DNA from: Rhexocercosporidium sp. MPI-PUGE-AT-0058
Taxonomy: Eukaryota > Ascomycota > Leotiomycetes > Helotiales
Reading direction: 5' to 3'
DNA length: 64,000 bases
NCBI GenBank assembly: GCA_020746875.1
Contig: JAGTJL010000005.1
Location: 744,001-808,000, forward strand
Shown: piece by piece, positions 10,232-22,500 of the stretch
Layout of the letters: each line of letters starts with the position of its first letter
Numbering within the stretch: position 1 is the stretch's first letter
Position numbers and translations under genes: made by a program
The notes under the pieces: model-generated
The model's input: the letters and a program-made list of their open reading frames with translations, nothing else
Told to the model about the DNA's origin: nothing
The model's database searches: none

Positions 10232-12205
10232 TCACAACTTCGTCTTGGTCTCATTTTGTCCTTCCTTGTCCCCCCACTGGCAGCTTGGGAAAGGCTGTCC
10301 CATCAGCTCAGCTTGAATCTGCAGAGCAAGGAATCTTGAATTCCAACGAGCCATGGAGACAGGGCCTCCCACGATCCATGCGAATGGATAAGCTGGCATC
10401 ATGATCCTGTCAAGCTCGCCATCTTCATCGAATCCTTCTGAAGCGATCATCGACTGAGCTACTTCAGATCCCACAATGGATGCCGCTTGAAGTCGAGGAT
10501 CTCGCTGATAGCCAGTGGCAAATACAACCACATCAGCTTCAACTACCTCGCCTGTCTCGAATTCCAGACCAGTTTCAACAAAACGCTTAATGGGATCCTG
10601 AGATTTGACTTTGATATCCCCCTTGGCCACTCTGGCGCTAGTTCCAACGTCAATATAATAGCCCCCCAAGCGAAGTACTACCCCGTCAACCAAAGGCATG
10701 TCTCTATTAAGACGGAACCCAACTCGTTCTAAAGCATCGAATCGCTCTTTCTCGACCTCGAAAGCAACCTTGAAGATTGATTTCATGATTTCCCGAGAAA
10801 CTTTGAGAGGTTCTGTACCAGCGATGCGGTCTGCTACTTGCGGTGGAATTTCGAGATTGTATATTGCTGAAGGCCCAAAGTCAGCCTTTTAGCTGCATAC
10901 ATACACTTGGGTATATACTTGATTGACCAGCCACAATCCACTCGACCGGGAACACCGGAGTTTTATCTCTCTGAATCATCGTAACACTAGCAAGGCCATG
11001 ATCGAGCATGTCTTGTGCAACTGCTCAAGGTATGGTCAGATTTTTCCATTTACTACCCCAACAGAGGCTCAAAAGAAAGATCTCTTCGCCCAGATCGACA
11101 TCATGGTACTATAGATGTAAGACTCACCATCGTGGGCACCTGTTGCAGAACCAACGACTATTCCCTTTTTACCGATCCAGCGAGAGCTATTTTCGAAGGT
11201 TCCGATGTTCAGAATAGTTCCAGTGAATGAGGAAGCATTGTCTATATCTGGTTGCTTTGGTACCGATTGGCTTGCTCCCATCGAAAGAACAAGATGCCTT
11301 GCTCTTATTACATGCTCTTGTTGTTCTTTCCGGACCCTCACGATCCATCCAGGCTTTTCGATATTTTGTATGCAGCTTTCTACCTTTGTAGCTAGCCATA
11401 TGTTGATTCTATACTTCCTAACATAGTTCTGGAAGCCCTCCGCGACAGTCTTGGCCGGCAATAGCATCGGATCGGAAGCTTTGTAAGTGCGATCGAATGG
11501 CAAATTGTTCATTTCCCTGATAGTATGCTGTCTGACAGCATCATACTTACCCGTCCAAGAGTATCCAACCTCGTCGGCCTGTTCGAGCAATATGTAGGTT
11601 ACACTCAGTGCTCCCAGTCTTCCAGCCAAACTGAGGCCATTTTGGCCTGCGCCAACAATCAACACCCCGACATCATACTCAATCTTATCGCTTTCGCTTT
11701 CGTATGTGGGAATCTCGGACTCTTGGAATATCGGCGACGGATTATCAGGGTGCCCATAGCCTTCGAAATTCTCAAGCACAGTCTTCAGCATCCATACCTT
11801 CCATCCTTGTCCACCTTTACTCGGAAGAAAACTGATGGTGCCTGAACAGTTCCCAATAAGCTCCCCTCTCTGGCTCGTGATGAAAGTGAACGGTACGTCG
11901 ATCCAAGATGAGTATGGCGTAGGCCTCACAACCATCGCTCCACCTGCCTTGAAAGAGTGGGGGTGTCTCTCTCGACCGTAGAACTCCCATTGTTCCTTAA
12001 TTCTCGCACCGCCAAAGAAGGTCCGTACCGCTCCAGCCATCGAAAAGTGGTCCCTCCATAGAGCAGAATCGTCAACGTCGCTCTCCAAGAGTTTATCGAG
12101 AACACGTTCCGCGAGTTCGCTGAAATGCACGGTGCTGATGTTGAAGTCTTTGGGAATGTCATCCGATGGCAGGGAGCCAGGTATGTCGTCAAATCCGCGA
12201 ATCAT
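10232..12205 (-). CDS. FAD-dependent monooxygenase with N-terminal NTF2-like region
   Basis: Three exons (12205-11128, 11020-10919, 10866-10232) give 604 aa. Residues about 50-160 look like an NTF2/SnoaL-type fold (WRDHFSMAGAVRTFFGG, then several beta-strand-like stretches). Around residue 180 the FAD-binding motif VLIVGAGQNGLSLAGRLG begins, followed by YDAVRQHT, typical of flavin-containing and Baeyer-Villiger-type monooxygenases. The NADPH-binding motif is VVGSATGAHDVAQDML, split by the first intron. The late FATGYQRDPR block completes the class B flavoprotein pattern. Such enzymes oxygenate a small substrate with NADPH and O2; the substrate here is unknown. The neighbour on the same strand is an SDR reductase, but the spacing (about 970 bp) does not argue for a dedicated cluster. 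The start is the first in-frame ATG (MIRGFDD). Confidence 0.88.
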
Positions 12206-13172
12206 TATGGAAAGGGTTCGTCTGAAATTCAAAAGCTTCTATGGATCTGCGACAATTGAAGGGTGAGGGGCATCATATCATATATGAATTGCTGCATGCG
12301 GGTCAATCAAACCGGCGCTTAATTCGGAATTGGCTGCATCGCCCCAACTGTACGTCAAGCAGGGATCACATTAATCACATCGCATAGGATAATCTCAAAT
12401 ACATACATAAGCTCAGATTATACGAAGTCACACTCATCCAATCGTTTGCGTAATAATATGTTTGTACCTACAAAATTATCGTTTCTGGTAGGTCCGCAAG
12501 TGGGAATTTCGCATTCCAGCAAACAGACCAGGTTTGAGAAAACTGCTCACTTGGCTTGCGTGTCTTGGTAGTCATGCTGATTGGCAAACTGTCCCAAAAA
12601 GTAACGGGGATTGACATGATCATATTCTTTTCAGTCGCCGTGTTCCGAAATATAGCAACAGCTACTACTAGCTATGGGAGCACGTGGTCTGCTTGGCATG
12701 AGGCGAGCGTTAGTGCTAATTTTTTTTGAGAGGACATTTATTGTCTCTGCGATCTTTAACTAGGTTTTAGAACGGCACCATAACTCGAAAAACGCCAACG
12801 GATGATCAATTCAGCCTCCTTGACCATTGTCTCTATTTGAGCAGGAATTTCTACGTCACTCATCCTCAAGAAATTCATGACTATTGGAGGTATACATGCT
12901 TTTCATGAGCATCTCCTAAACGTAGCTTGAATGCGACAGTACAAACTCTGCCATCACATCCAGACTCCTCAAAATTTCTCATACATAATCGGGAGCGTGA
13001 GGATTGCGGGTAGGAATTACCAAGTCCCGAATCTAGCTCAGAACTTTGAAACAATTATATTGTCACAGGGTAGGAAGGAAGCTGATCTATGGAGACCCAA
13101 GGTGGGGAGATAAAGATGCCCAAACACCGTCGACATTCTATTGTCCATTTCATTCAAAGCCGCTTCAGCATC
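12206..13172. other. Intergenic region between FAD monooxygenase and SDR genes
   Basis: Contains the promoter side of the monooxygenase gene and the 3' flank of the SDR gene. A poly-T run lies near 12720. No gene or RNA was recognised. Confidence 0.4.
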
Positions 13173-14295
13173 CTAATACACCAGTCTGACCTTCAACTTA
13201 TCACCTTCCACGAGCTCATCCTTCTTTGCCACCAGCTCAGGCATGTCCCAAAAACAATTAATGTACCGGCCGCCAAGCCACACTCTGGGCTCTCTGGTGA
13301 GGAAGGTAACAGTATCTGCCGGCAACTCCACAGTATCGACAAAAACTAGAAAATGTGTTAGCAACTCTAGGAAAGATGTCCAGCGAAACCCAAGCACATA
13401 TTTCAACTCACCTGGCTTCAGAAATTCTGGCAGCTCCCCAGGGAGATCGGATACCATATCCGTCAACATGTTACCAGGGTGAATGCTGAATGCGATAACA
13501 CCCTTCTCCTTGTACTCTTCAGACACGAATTGCATCAGTCTCATCACAGCCATCTTGCTCGTTTGATATGCGCTCATGCCTGGCCCGACAAGATGAGCAC
13601 CAACACTACTCGTCGTCACAATGGTCTTATCGCCTCCCTTCAACAACAAAGGTAAGAACGCTCTCGTAACAAGATATGGACCTTTCAAATTGACATTCAT
13701 TGTCTCCCACCAAATATCCGGAGTACTTTCTCCAACCACAGCTGGGACGCCGATAATTCCAGCATTGTTAACGACGATATCCAACCTCCCGAAATCCTTC
13801 TCCACAACCTGTGCAGCATCTTCAGTGCTTTTCTGATCGCTGATGTCGAGTTTGACGGTCAAGACTTTTGGTTCTGAACGGCCTGCTTTCTTGGCCGCTG
13901 CAATGATGGCCTCTTTTTGAGAGGTGAGCGATGAGCGTGCTCCAATGGCGATTTGAGATGCTCCTGATTTGGCGTAGGAGATGGCCATGGCGAGACCTAC
14001 GCCGCGAGAAGCTCCTGCAATGAAGACGCTCTTATTTGTTGCGGGTTGGGAGAGGGGGGAGATGGCGGGGTAGGTGTCGCTGTGGACGGTTGAGGTGACA
14101 TCCTATACTAGTAAGTCAGAAGAAATCTTTTACGACATGAAAATATTGCTTGAATGAATCTGAGGCTCGTCCTCTAAGCTGTGGAACTTACGTAGTCACC
14201 TAAGATCGTCAGTCCTTTCGGATACCTGCGACTCTTTTTAAAAATCACGTACCTGGACCCTCAAGCGGGTTGAAAGTTCCTCTTGGAGGAGGCAT
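13173..14295 (-). CDS. Short-chain dehydrogenase/reductase, with an 8-nt exon
   Basis: Four exons (14295-14253, 14199-14192, 14102-13412, 13345-13173) total exactly 915 nt and encode 304 aa. The cofactor motif is VFIAGASRGVG (TGxxxGxG type with Ala for Thr), followed by AMAISYAKSGASQIAIGARS. VNNAG and the YxxxK pair (YQTSK) are present, as is GVIAFSIHPG after the active site, so it is a classical NAD(P)(H) SDR. The C-terminal about 60 residues (REPRVWLGGRYINCFWDMPEL) resemble a group of fungal SDRs that I cannot name more closely. The second exon is only 8 nt (14192-14199, coding the end of GDY) between introns of 53 and 89 bp. It restores the frame between MPPPRGTFNPLEGP and DVTSTVHSDTYP. 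The substrate is unknown. Confidence 0.87.
14192..14199 (-). other. 8-nt internal microexon of the SDR gene
   Basis: On the minus strand the sequence reads ...cttag|GTGACTAC|gtaag..., an 8-nt exon with a perfect acceptor and donor. Without it the two flanking coding exons are out of frame and a Gly-Asp-Tyr step is lost. Total coding length divides by three only when it is included. Confidence 0.75.
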
Positions 14296-15421
14296 TATAG
14301 GATATGAGAGTCTGGATAGAGGAGATATTTCAAGCTCTACTTAAGGATTCTCAGGTCAAGGCTGGCTGTTAGGGTACTGACGTTGGTGATGTCACGTGAA
14401 AATAGCTGTTTCGTCTTCAGCTGAAGGAAAATGCCATAAGAAACGAGGCAAGCACGACCTTCTTATATATATTAAATCTGCACAATCTCGCCGCCGTGAA
14501 AGGGCATTCATTGACGGATGGAAGCACTCTATCTTCATCGGCGTTGTCTTCGCCTCAACCATGCATGACTTCGGCGTTAAGCCAATCTCGGAATGCACTG
14601 GGGGTTGACATCAAGAATTGCTTCGGATTTACGAAACCTGCATTAAACCCGTCGATTCAGACTAGAACGCTTGCGAGGATAGGGAGAAGAAGATGAGTCG
14701 AGAGCAGAAGGTGGCTAGCTTCCGGTGGAAAGACGACTCAAAGGGCAGCAGACATGAAGCAGCCGAGGGGATCAAGATGCCGCAGTCAGGAATGCCAAGT
14801 AATTAAAAATTAAACAGGAGGGTTTCAGATGGTTTAACAACACCGATATGGACCGAAGTCGTCTCTAGGGAGACAAAACCAGCCAGGGCTCCCTCTTACA
14901 ACTACCAAAGATCAGAACCTATTCCAGCCAAAACACACACAGAAGAATCGCCGACACAATGTCCCACCTACTTTAGCCTACCAGCTTTTAGTTTAGTTGA
15001 TCGTAGACCTTAAGTCTTCAACTGAGTAAGTTAGTTGTAGACGTTCTGAACCTCTAAGATATTGTATCGCTGGGCCTGTCGCTAAGCGAGTACAGTAAAC
15101 AAGCAATGAGATGGAACTAAGCAGACGAGGATAATATCTCATGTCAACCCACCAAATAAGAAATCCAGAAGGGCGAAGAAATCATGTGTTTGGGATTGGG
15201 CTGCGTGTGTATAGTTCTAAAGAACTGTGTATTTCCCACTAATGGCTGTGTTCTGAAATGTTTCATTACTTGAATCGTTTTATGTCTACTGTATACAAAC
15301 CCGATGGACCCCGGATCCGTGTACTTGTAGTCTTTTTTAACCTAACGCCAGTGCGCTCAATCGCTAACCAAAATCACCAAGATATATACCGTGTATCGTG
15401 TGTCGAAGAAAAGAGAAGCAA
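14296..15421. other. Intergenic region between SDR and sterol esterase genes
   Basis: The upstream region of the SDR gene and the 3' flank of the esterase gene. Short stop-bounded frames are present but none resembles a gene. Confidence 0.4.
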
Positions 15422-17656
15422 TCACTCGCTCCGACTATCACTACTACTCTGATCCTCCTCATCCTCCCCCTTCTCCTCCGTACCATCATCCCCATTCACA
15501 TACCCCTTTTTCTCCTCAGACTTTGGATCTCTCCAAACATCAACATCCTCACATCCCTTCGGCACCCTAACCTTATCCCTAACATCGCACGTCTTCCAAA
15601 GGACTTCTTTAATTTCCCTCCCAACTTTCTCAATGCAGTCCATCGCCCAAATAACATCTAGATGTTCATACTCTTCAATGACATTACTATGCACGATCCT
15701 GACATGCGGTTCTCTGCCCCTCTCAAAACGTCTCAGAAGTCTCCTCCCATCGACGAGATCATCCGATCCCGTAACCCACAGCGCAAAAGGCGGGACTTGC
15801 TCGTTATACCACGCGGTTGAGCCTTTCGGTTTGCGCTGATGGTTTTTCTTGACTTCGTGGCTACGACGAATATGAGAGGGGCGATCACTCGGCTGTGTTG
15901 ACTCAGCTTGCTGCTCCGAACGAGCGTAGTAGTCTTCCATCTCATCCTCCGCATCCTCAGCATGTCCCTCTTCACGGGTAGCGAGTATACATTTCTGTTT
16001 CGCGAAACACTCTCTGCCTAACCACCAGCGCATCGACTCAGCAGAGACATAAACAGGCGCAAATTGGAAGCAGCGGTCTCGGAGTCCACGATCCCAGCGG
16101 TCGTCGCTCCAATTGAAGAGGAAATGGAAGACTACGTATCCCATGGCGCCGAAGAGTTTACCTGGAATAATACGGTGCATGGTCATCATGATCGGGATGA
16201 ACGCGTGGATACCGAAGATGATGCGGAAGAAAGCTGGGGAGATCAGACGCATAAATTTGAAGTAGGCTTTTCCTATGAGAGGGCCAGCGTAAGCGGCTGG
16301 TGCGAGAGCACAGAAGACGGTCAGTTTCTCGCCTAGTTCTGGACGTTGCTCTTTGGCTAGCGCGACTAGTGTTTGAGTTGTGCCTTGTGAGTGTGCTATT
16401 AGGCCGAGTTTTTCGAAGCCTGTTTCGGAGAGGACTCGGGAGGTGAGGGCTGGGAGGTCCATTACGCCCATTTGACGGATGTTCCAGGCCCACATTCTGG
16501 GATCGGAGGTTGAGAGAAGGGTGTGATCGGGGTGGAAGCCGCAGCGGTTGTTTCCAAGCCACACATCGTATCCGGACTTGCACAGGTAGAAAGCCAATGA
16601 CCTATCATCATTGGTACAATATGCTCCGGATGACTGTAAAAGTCCATGTATCATGAGAATAGGGAATTTCGGCTTTCGGGTCTGAGATGGGCGAGATGGA
16701 CCTGCGCCGGTGAAGATGTTGGGACCTCGAGCTGCTCGTTCGGCATCTGACATGGGTTTGAACTCCAGTGGGTTGTAAATGTGCCACAGTTCGATAATGA
16801 AGCCATCTTCAGTTTGCACCTTGAATGCCTCCATATCAAGCCCAACTCTCCTCGCATAATATCCTACATCGCAGACAAGTGGATCTGGCCCACCTTCCGT
16901 CGGTATGAACTCCTCAGGGCCGCCTTCATTATCACCCTCCAACTTCGCCGCAGAAGCTTTTCTCGAACGCTTCTTTTTCCAAGCTTTGTTTTCATCCTTC
17001 CGTGCCTTCTTCAAGCGCTTCTCTTTTTCGTAGAAAGGTCGCCTGGCGTCCGGATTCCGAAACGTCAGTCGTAACCATATATGAACGAACATTGGTTGTA
17101 GACTCGTAAACGCAGCACCAAGCACAATGGTGGCAAGAAAGCAACCCGACAGAAAGAAAGAAGAGACTCGGAAAGTAAGGCATTGCAGGTCTCGCATCAA
17201 GGAAGAAGGACCGTAAAGCGGTAGAGGTGGGAAAAGAGGGTTCGTCCTCGAAGGTGGCATTGCTCGTCGTAGAGAACCCTCGCCGGTTTTCTGTATCCTC
17301 CCATCATGGGGGGAATTGGACCGTGTTCCATTGTCCGATTCCGATTTCTCCGAAGGCACTCTTGCTTGGCGTGTATCTGTAGAATCTCCTTCTACGACAG
17401 CCTTCAATCTGTTGAGTTTATCTGCCTCTGCCAAAGGGACCCCAGGAAGTCGTCCTCCATCTCCTGTGATTATAATTGGGTCTTGTGGAGTGATGTAGTG
17501 TGCATGTATTGCCGTCTTTGCGCCGTCGACGTCGTCTCCGGGGACAGTGAGAGATAATTTCTCAGCCTGGTGTGCATAGTTGATGGCCGTCGTAGGAAGC
17601 ACAGCATCATCGGCTGCACTTGGTGCGGTGTCTGTGTTACTGCCCATGGTAGGCAT
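15422..17656 (-). CDS. Sterol esterase / triglyceride lipase (TGL1/YEH1-YEH2 family)
   Basis: One uninterrupted frame of 744 aa. The N-terminal about 150 residues are polar and probably cytosolic. One membrane segment follows (SSFFLSGCFLATIVLGAAFT), then a lysine-rich stretch (KEKRLKKARKDENKAWKKK). The alpha/beta-hydrolase lipase part has an N-terminal lid-type region, ILMIHGLLQSSGA, YDVWLGNNRCG, and the nucleophile elbow AHSQGTT with Ser423. An acid residue in GSDDLVDGR and a His in EEYEHLDVIWAMD complete the triad. This order matches acid-lipase-like yeast sterol esterases (Tgl1, Yeh1, Yeh2), which hydrolyse steryl esters at lipid droplets or the plasma membrane. A charged insertion (EEGHAEDAEDEMEDYY) sits before the acid residue. 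The start is the first ATG in this frame (MPTMGSN); a second Met follows three codons later. Confidence 0.87.
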   Translation of the reverse strand: MPTMGSNTDTAPSAADDAVLPTTAINYAHQAEKLSLTVPGDDVDGAKTAIHAHYITPQDPIIITGDGGRLPGVPLAEADKLNRLKAVVEGDSTDTRQARVPSEKSESDNGTRSNSPHDGRIQKTGEGSLRRAMPPSRTNPLFPPLPLYGPSSLMRDLQCLTFRVSSFFLSGCFLATIVLGAAFTSLQPMFVHIWLRLTFRNPDARRPFYEKEKRLKKARKDENKAWKKKRSRKASAAKLEGDNEGGPEEFIPTEGGPDPLVCDVGYYARRVGLDMEAFKVQTEDGFIIELWHIYNPLEFKPMSDAERAARGPNIFTGAGPSRPSQTRKPKFPILMIHGLLQSSGAYCTNDDRSLAFYLCKSGYDVWLGNNRCGFHPDHTLLSTSDPRMWAWNIRQMGVMDLPALTSRVLSETGFEKLGLIAHSQGTTQTLVALAKEQRPELGEKLTVFCALAPAAYAGPLIGKAYFKFMRLISPAFFRIIFGIHAFIPIMMTMHRIIPGKLFGAMGYVVFHFLFNWSDDRWDRGLRDRCFQFAPVYVSAESMRWWLGRECFAKQKCILATREEGHAEDAEDEMEDYYARSEQQAESTQPSDRPSHIRRSHEVKKNHQRKPKGSTAWYNEQVPPFALWVTGSDDLVDGRRLLRRFERGREPHVRIVHSNVIEEYEHLDVIWAMDCIEKVGREIKEVLWKTCDVRDKVRVPKGCEDVDVWRDPKSEEKKGYVNGDDGTEEKGEDEEDQSSSDSRSE

Positions 17657-19565
17657 GTCGTCTCGAGCCGTTACCGCCAATGCAACGAAGTGGGGAGGTC
17701 TCCAATTGACATGAGGAGGAAGGAGGATTGATCGCAAAGGAGCTGGGTGGTATATGCAGTGCGGAGAAGTTGGCACAATAATGTATACGAAGTAGAGAAC
17801 ATAGAGAACGCAGAGAAGAAGAACGGGAAGACTGTAGACAGCGGCTCGCCATTGCGTTGCAATGAAGGGGGAGGGAAGGGAGTTGGAATTGATGTTTGGA
17901 TAGCCTTGCGGAGCAGGGGTGGCAAGCCCACTATTCGTTCGGCCTGCCTGTCAATTGGCTCAAAGCCGGCTTCAAGCATGCTATCCAGCCCGTCTTACTG
18001 GTCTGTTAAATTTCTTCATCTCCCAAGCCTGTAATTGCGATTGGCATGTGAAAGCTGCATTGATTGCATGCATGACAGGATCGTTGACGTCGACCTTGTT
18101 GAGATCATTGTGAGGCTGAGTTGCCTTGGAAGTTCGGACCAAGGACAATGACAAATGTAAATGAATGTCTCCCTCCCTCTATCAATATCAACACCAAACT
18201 CAATATCAATTGACACAGAAGTAATCCCCTGGTTCCCCTCGAACCCACTTGCACTTGAGTGAGTGGTGCTGACAGCGGCTGGGCAGAGAGACCCCTGCAA
18301 GTACGTACTGTCCTGTCCGTTGAAGCGGAAATGACATCATCCGCACATACGAGGCTGACATCCAGCCTGCTCAAGGCCGGACGACTCTATCCAGTTCAAG
18401 ATCCAGCTCGTTCTTAGGAAATGATTGATACAATCTAAAGAGAATCTTAGCAGTCCGATTTGTGCGGCGAAGTGATTTACTGTATTTGGGAATATACTTT
18501 AGCTATGCTCAAATTGAGATCTTCCAGACAATGCTTGCTCTCGAGCACCTGGGTGGGTACTTTGCTACCAGATATCCATGGCTCTACGAATCGTGAAATA
18601 AAGGAAGTAATGGTCACGACTTTGACCATGCTTCTAGAGCAATTCAAGAATTCTGCTGGTAGATATGCTCATGCATATCTTCTGAACATACGCAAAGATT
18701 CTTTGATACGGGAATGTAACCTGATACACAAACAAGTACTGCTAATCGTTGACGCAGGATAGAATCGATAGATATTCAAAGAAAAGAAGACAGGAAGAAA
18801 ACAGAATTTACGAAGATAAGTCGCAGCAGACAAATGCACTTCATTTGGATGGGCTGAGATGACGATCCCCGCTCGCCCAGTGAGGTGTGGTGAGGTGTGG
18901 AAAAGCTGAAGCCGTGCGCTAATCGCTTTAGGAAATCTGTTGTGAAACGACGATATGATGCAAATTGTCAACGATTTCGAAAAAAAGTGCTATGTGCATC
19001 AAGAACCTGGAAAGTAAAGTTGCCAAGATAAAAGCACGTGACATCCTGAATTAGTCTTGACGTTAGATATCTGGGGATCTTTAGGTAACACTTCCACCTA
19101 GCTGACCTTAAATAATCGATCACTTCATTAGTCTAATTTGATCTTATTCATAGAAATCAAACATCTCTACAATTGTCGGTAATTGTTTTCCATGCTTTCA
19201 GATTCTGGTTTCTGATAAATCAGGTGACTGTTCACACAATGCTACGCTATATCTGGTCTTAGCGCAAAACTCCCACAGCCTCGGCCTGAGTTCAGATCAG
19301 TTGGTGGGAGCTGCCGAACACGTCCTATTGACCTCGAGACCGAATTGCTGGCCCGACATTGTGCTGTGTTCAAATCTTCCAGTCACCTGGACATACATAC
19401 AGTCGCTCAACCTCTACATTTCTACCTATTTATCCAGTTGCAAGTCCTCTTCCGAAGCATGTCCGGAGCATGATACGATCGACAATTCGAGCTCCTTCCC
19501 CTACGCGTCCGTCCGCCATCGTCCATTAACGCGACTGCAATAGGTGAACTCTGGCAACAGTAATC
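17657..19565. other. Divergent intergenic region between sterol esterase and PEX6
   Basis: A 1.9-kb region between two diverging genes. A direct duplication of GAGGTGTGGT occurs near 18882-18900. No coding region or RNA gene was recognised; it probably contains both promoters and long leaders. Confidence 0.4.
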
Positions 19566-22500
19566 ATGTCAGAGCAAATACCAATATCACAAAGCCGGAA
19601 GCGGAAAAGGAGGCGCCAGGACAAATCCGCAACATCTGCAAGACTAGTGTTGGACGACCATGTGAAGGGCGATGTAGGGATCCTTTCCGAGGATCTATTC
19701 GCAGACTTGTTTCCTGCTATTGCTCACGGTTAGATACATTACTCTACCTTGACATGATACAATGCTAACTTGACTTTGCGTAGCTCTAGAAAATAGCAAT
19801 GGCCCCTCCACTCTCCCCGAGTTCCATCATGTCGCAATCTCGCCCTGGGGGCCATCTACCTCCGTCGAAGACTCCTCGTGGACAGTAGTCCCTGTCAGAC
19901 CTTCGAGTGCTCTGGCACACTCAACTGTACAGTTTTCGCCTTCCTCGTTAGCCTTACAAAGCTTTGCAGAAGCTCTCCAAAAAGTTGCGCCCTCGAAGAT
20001 ATCAAGTCATAGCCGAAGTGGAATCGAAATAAGGATCCTTGACGTGATACCGCTTCCGCTGGACGCTGTCTTTGTGACTATCGAGGCGGAATTGGCAAAA
20101 CGGCTAGAGAATGGAGAAGGGACGTTTCGTGGAGAGCATACACGAACGAATGGACTGCCAAATGGGAAGGCAATTGCAAAGATACCCGAAGACCGATTGA
20201 CAGCAGCGATCCGAGAATCATTAAGTGCACTGAAAGTTGTTCATACTGGTGACTTCTTCTCCCTCCCGCTTCCGCCACATCCAATCACCCATGTGCCGCC
20301 TCCACCGGCCAAAGTTACGCTCTCCGAACCTGTAGGTCAAGGGATCCTTTCTACGCAGACGCGAATTATCATCACGCAGACTGGGCATCATGCAAAGAGC
20401 GTCCGTAACTCACAGCCCTTGCCTGTCAATCGTGCTCTGAACGGAGTTGCAGAAGATGACGAGGATACTTCAAATGACCAGTTCTATTCAGCAGCTGAAG
20501 ACCGGTACAAGACAGACACGGCGGTAGAGGAAGATGACACAGAGACCGAAACAGAAACAGAATTGTCTGAAGCCGATGATGACGATCTGTCTGATGACTC
20601 CATGGACGATTTGATTTCTTTGCAGGCGCCTACACTTCCAACCCATAATGCGAGTGGGATATCAACCATGCAGGCTGGTACTCCAATGACGCTTGGTCGC
20701 AGCCGAAGAACAGATGGAATCAGCACCCCTGGATCAGTATTCTCTTCGTTTACGGCGACTACGGCACGAGCTGGTGGCCAACGCGGCCGGCTGTTCAGAG
20801 CTCAGGGACTTGTCAAACCTCTCCTGGAAGAGACACTCCATCCAAAGCCAAGTACCGAGGATGACGAGGAAGCCAGAATATACGTTGATATCAACTCGTT
20901 GACAAAAATTGGCTGCTTCTCCGGGGACTGGGTACGACTGGAGGCTGCACCTGAACCTCCACAACAAGGCACTGGTTTGTGGGGACTTGGGAGCTTTGGG
21001 GCTCCCGAAGCCGAAGATCCTATCTGGCGGCCAGTCAAGGTTTTCGGCCTACCTGAAAGCTACTCTCATCGTCCAGTGACGAAGATTCCTACCAGCAAGC
21101 AAGACGGAAGACGCTTGTCATTTTTCGACTCTCAAGTTCAAAAGCCATCCAGCCCGACAGTCTACCTATCTCCTATCCTTCTGGCAAATATGGAGAATAC
21201 ACCATATTGCAGACTTTCTCCACTGAAACAAACCCCAATTCCTATGAGAGCCCCTCTTCCAAAAATCACTTCTGCATCCCGACCTCCATTTGCTCGGGAG
21301 CTTACTCTCCTCAAGATCAGCACACCTTTCTCAACAGAACGTACTCTACAAAATGCACTCTTCTCCGGCTTGAAACGTCATTTTACAAATCGAACTCGCA
21401 TCGTCCAGAGGGGTGATTTGCTAGCTATTCCGATCGATGAAGACCTTGGGCGTACCTTGTACCAACCGGCTGCAAACGAGGATTTGGAGATTGACGATCT
21501 TCTATCAAATGCCGTTCTCGATGATCCTCGACCCGCGAAGCCAGCAAAGGCAACAGGCGTTGCATGGTTCAGAATTGGTTATATTGGTGCCACAAAGGAG
21601 AGTGCGGAAGGCGCAGAGGATGAAGATGTCTGGGGTGGAGTTGCATCTATCGATGTATCGTCGACGCATATGATGCAATCAGGGAGCGAAAACAGCCGAC
21701 TCCCAGCAACCATGGAAAACCCTTGGGAGTACTACCTCGGATTGAAGTCGATCTCAAAGTCAGAAACAGAATTTACCTCCATGCCAGAGCCAAGAAGACA
21801 TCATATTTCTGCCCTTCAACGCAGGTTGAGAGAGTTGATTGCAGCCGCAACCAGTCCCCGAGCCATTCATCTAAAGCTGCAGCCTCTTGCTATTCTTTTG
21901 GTTTCAACTCAAAGGAACATTGGCAAGGCTACAATGTCAAAACGTGCATGCTCCGACATTGGGCTCCATACATTTACAATTGATGCTTATGACATTTTGA
22001 GTGAAGGTAGCGCTGGGAGCGATGTGAAGTCAGCTGGGCTCCTAGAGGCTCGATCTGAGCGGGCAATGACTTGTGGTCCTGAAAATTGCGCGCTTCTGAT
22101 CAGGCATATCGAGGCTTTGACAGCGGACAGGATGATCACCGCTCTCAAGGAGATTCTAGCTGGCTCAAGGGTCCTAATAGCAACCACTACTGAGGTTGAC
22201 AAAGTCCCAGATGGCATCCGAGGTCTCTTCACTCATGAGATAGAGATGACCGCGCCTGATGAATGGGAAAGAGAGGGTATTTTGAGAAGCATCATCGATG
22301 ACCAACCAGTTGCTCTCGCTCCTGATGTTGACCTCAGTGGGGTAGCTGTAAAGACTGCCGCTCTTGTTGCTGGTGATCTCGTTGATGTTGTTGACCGAGC
22401 TCTTGTAGCTCGGAACTCCCGCATTGAGGCTCTTGCTTCCACATCCTCTGACTTAGACACTATTGTAACAGTGCGGGATGTTTTGGTAGCCGGTGGTCCT

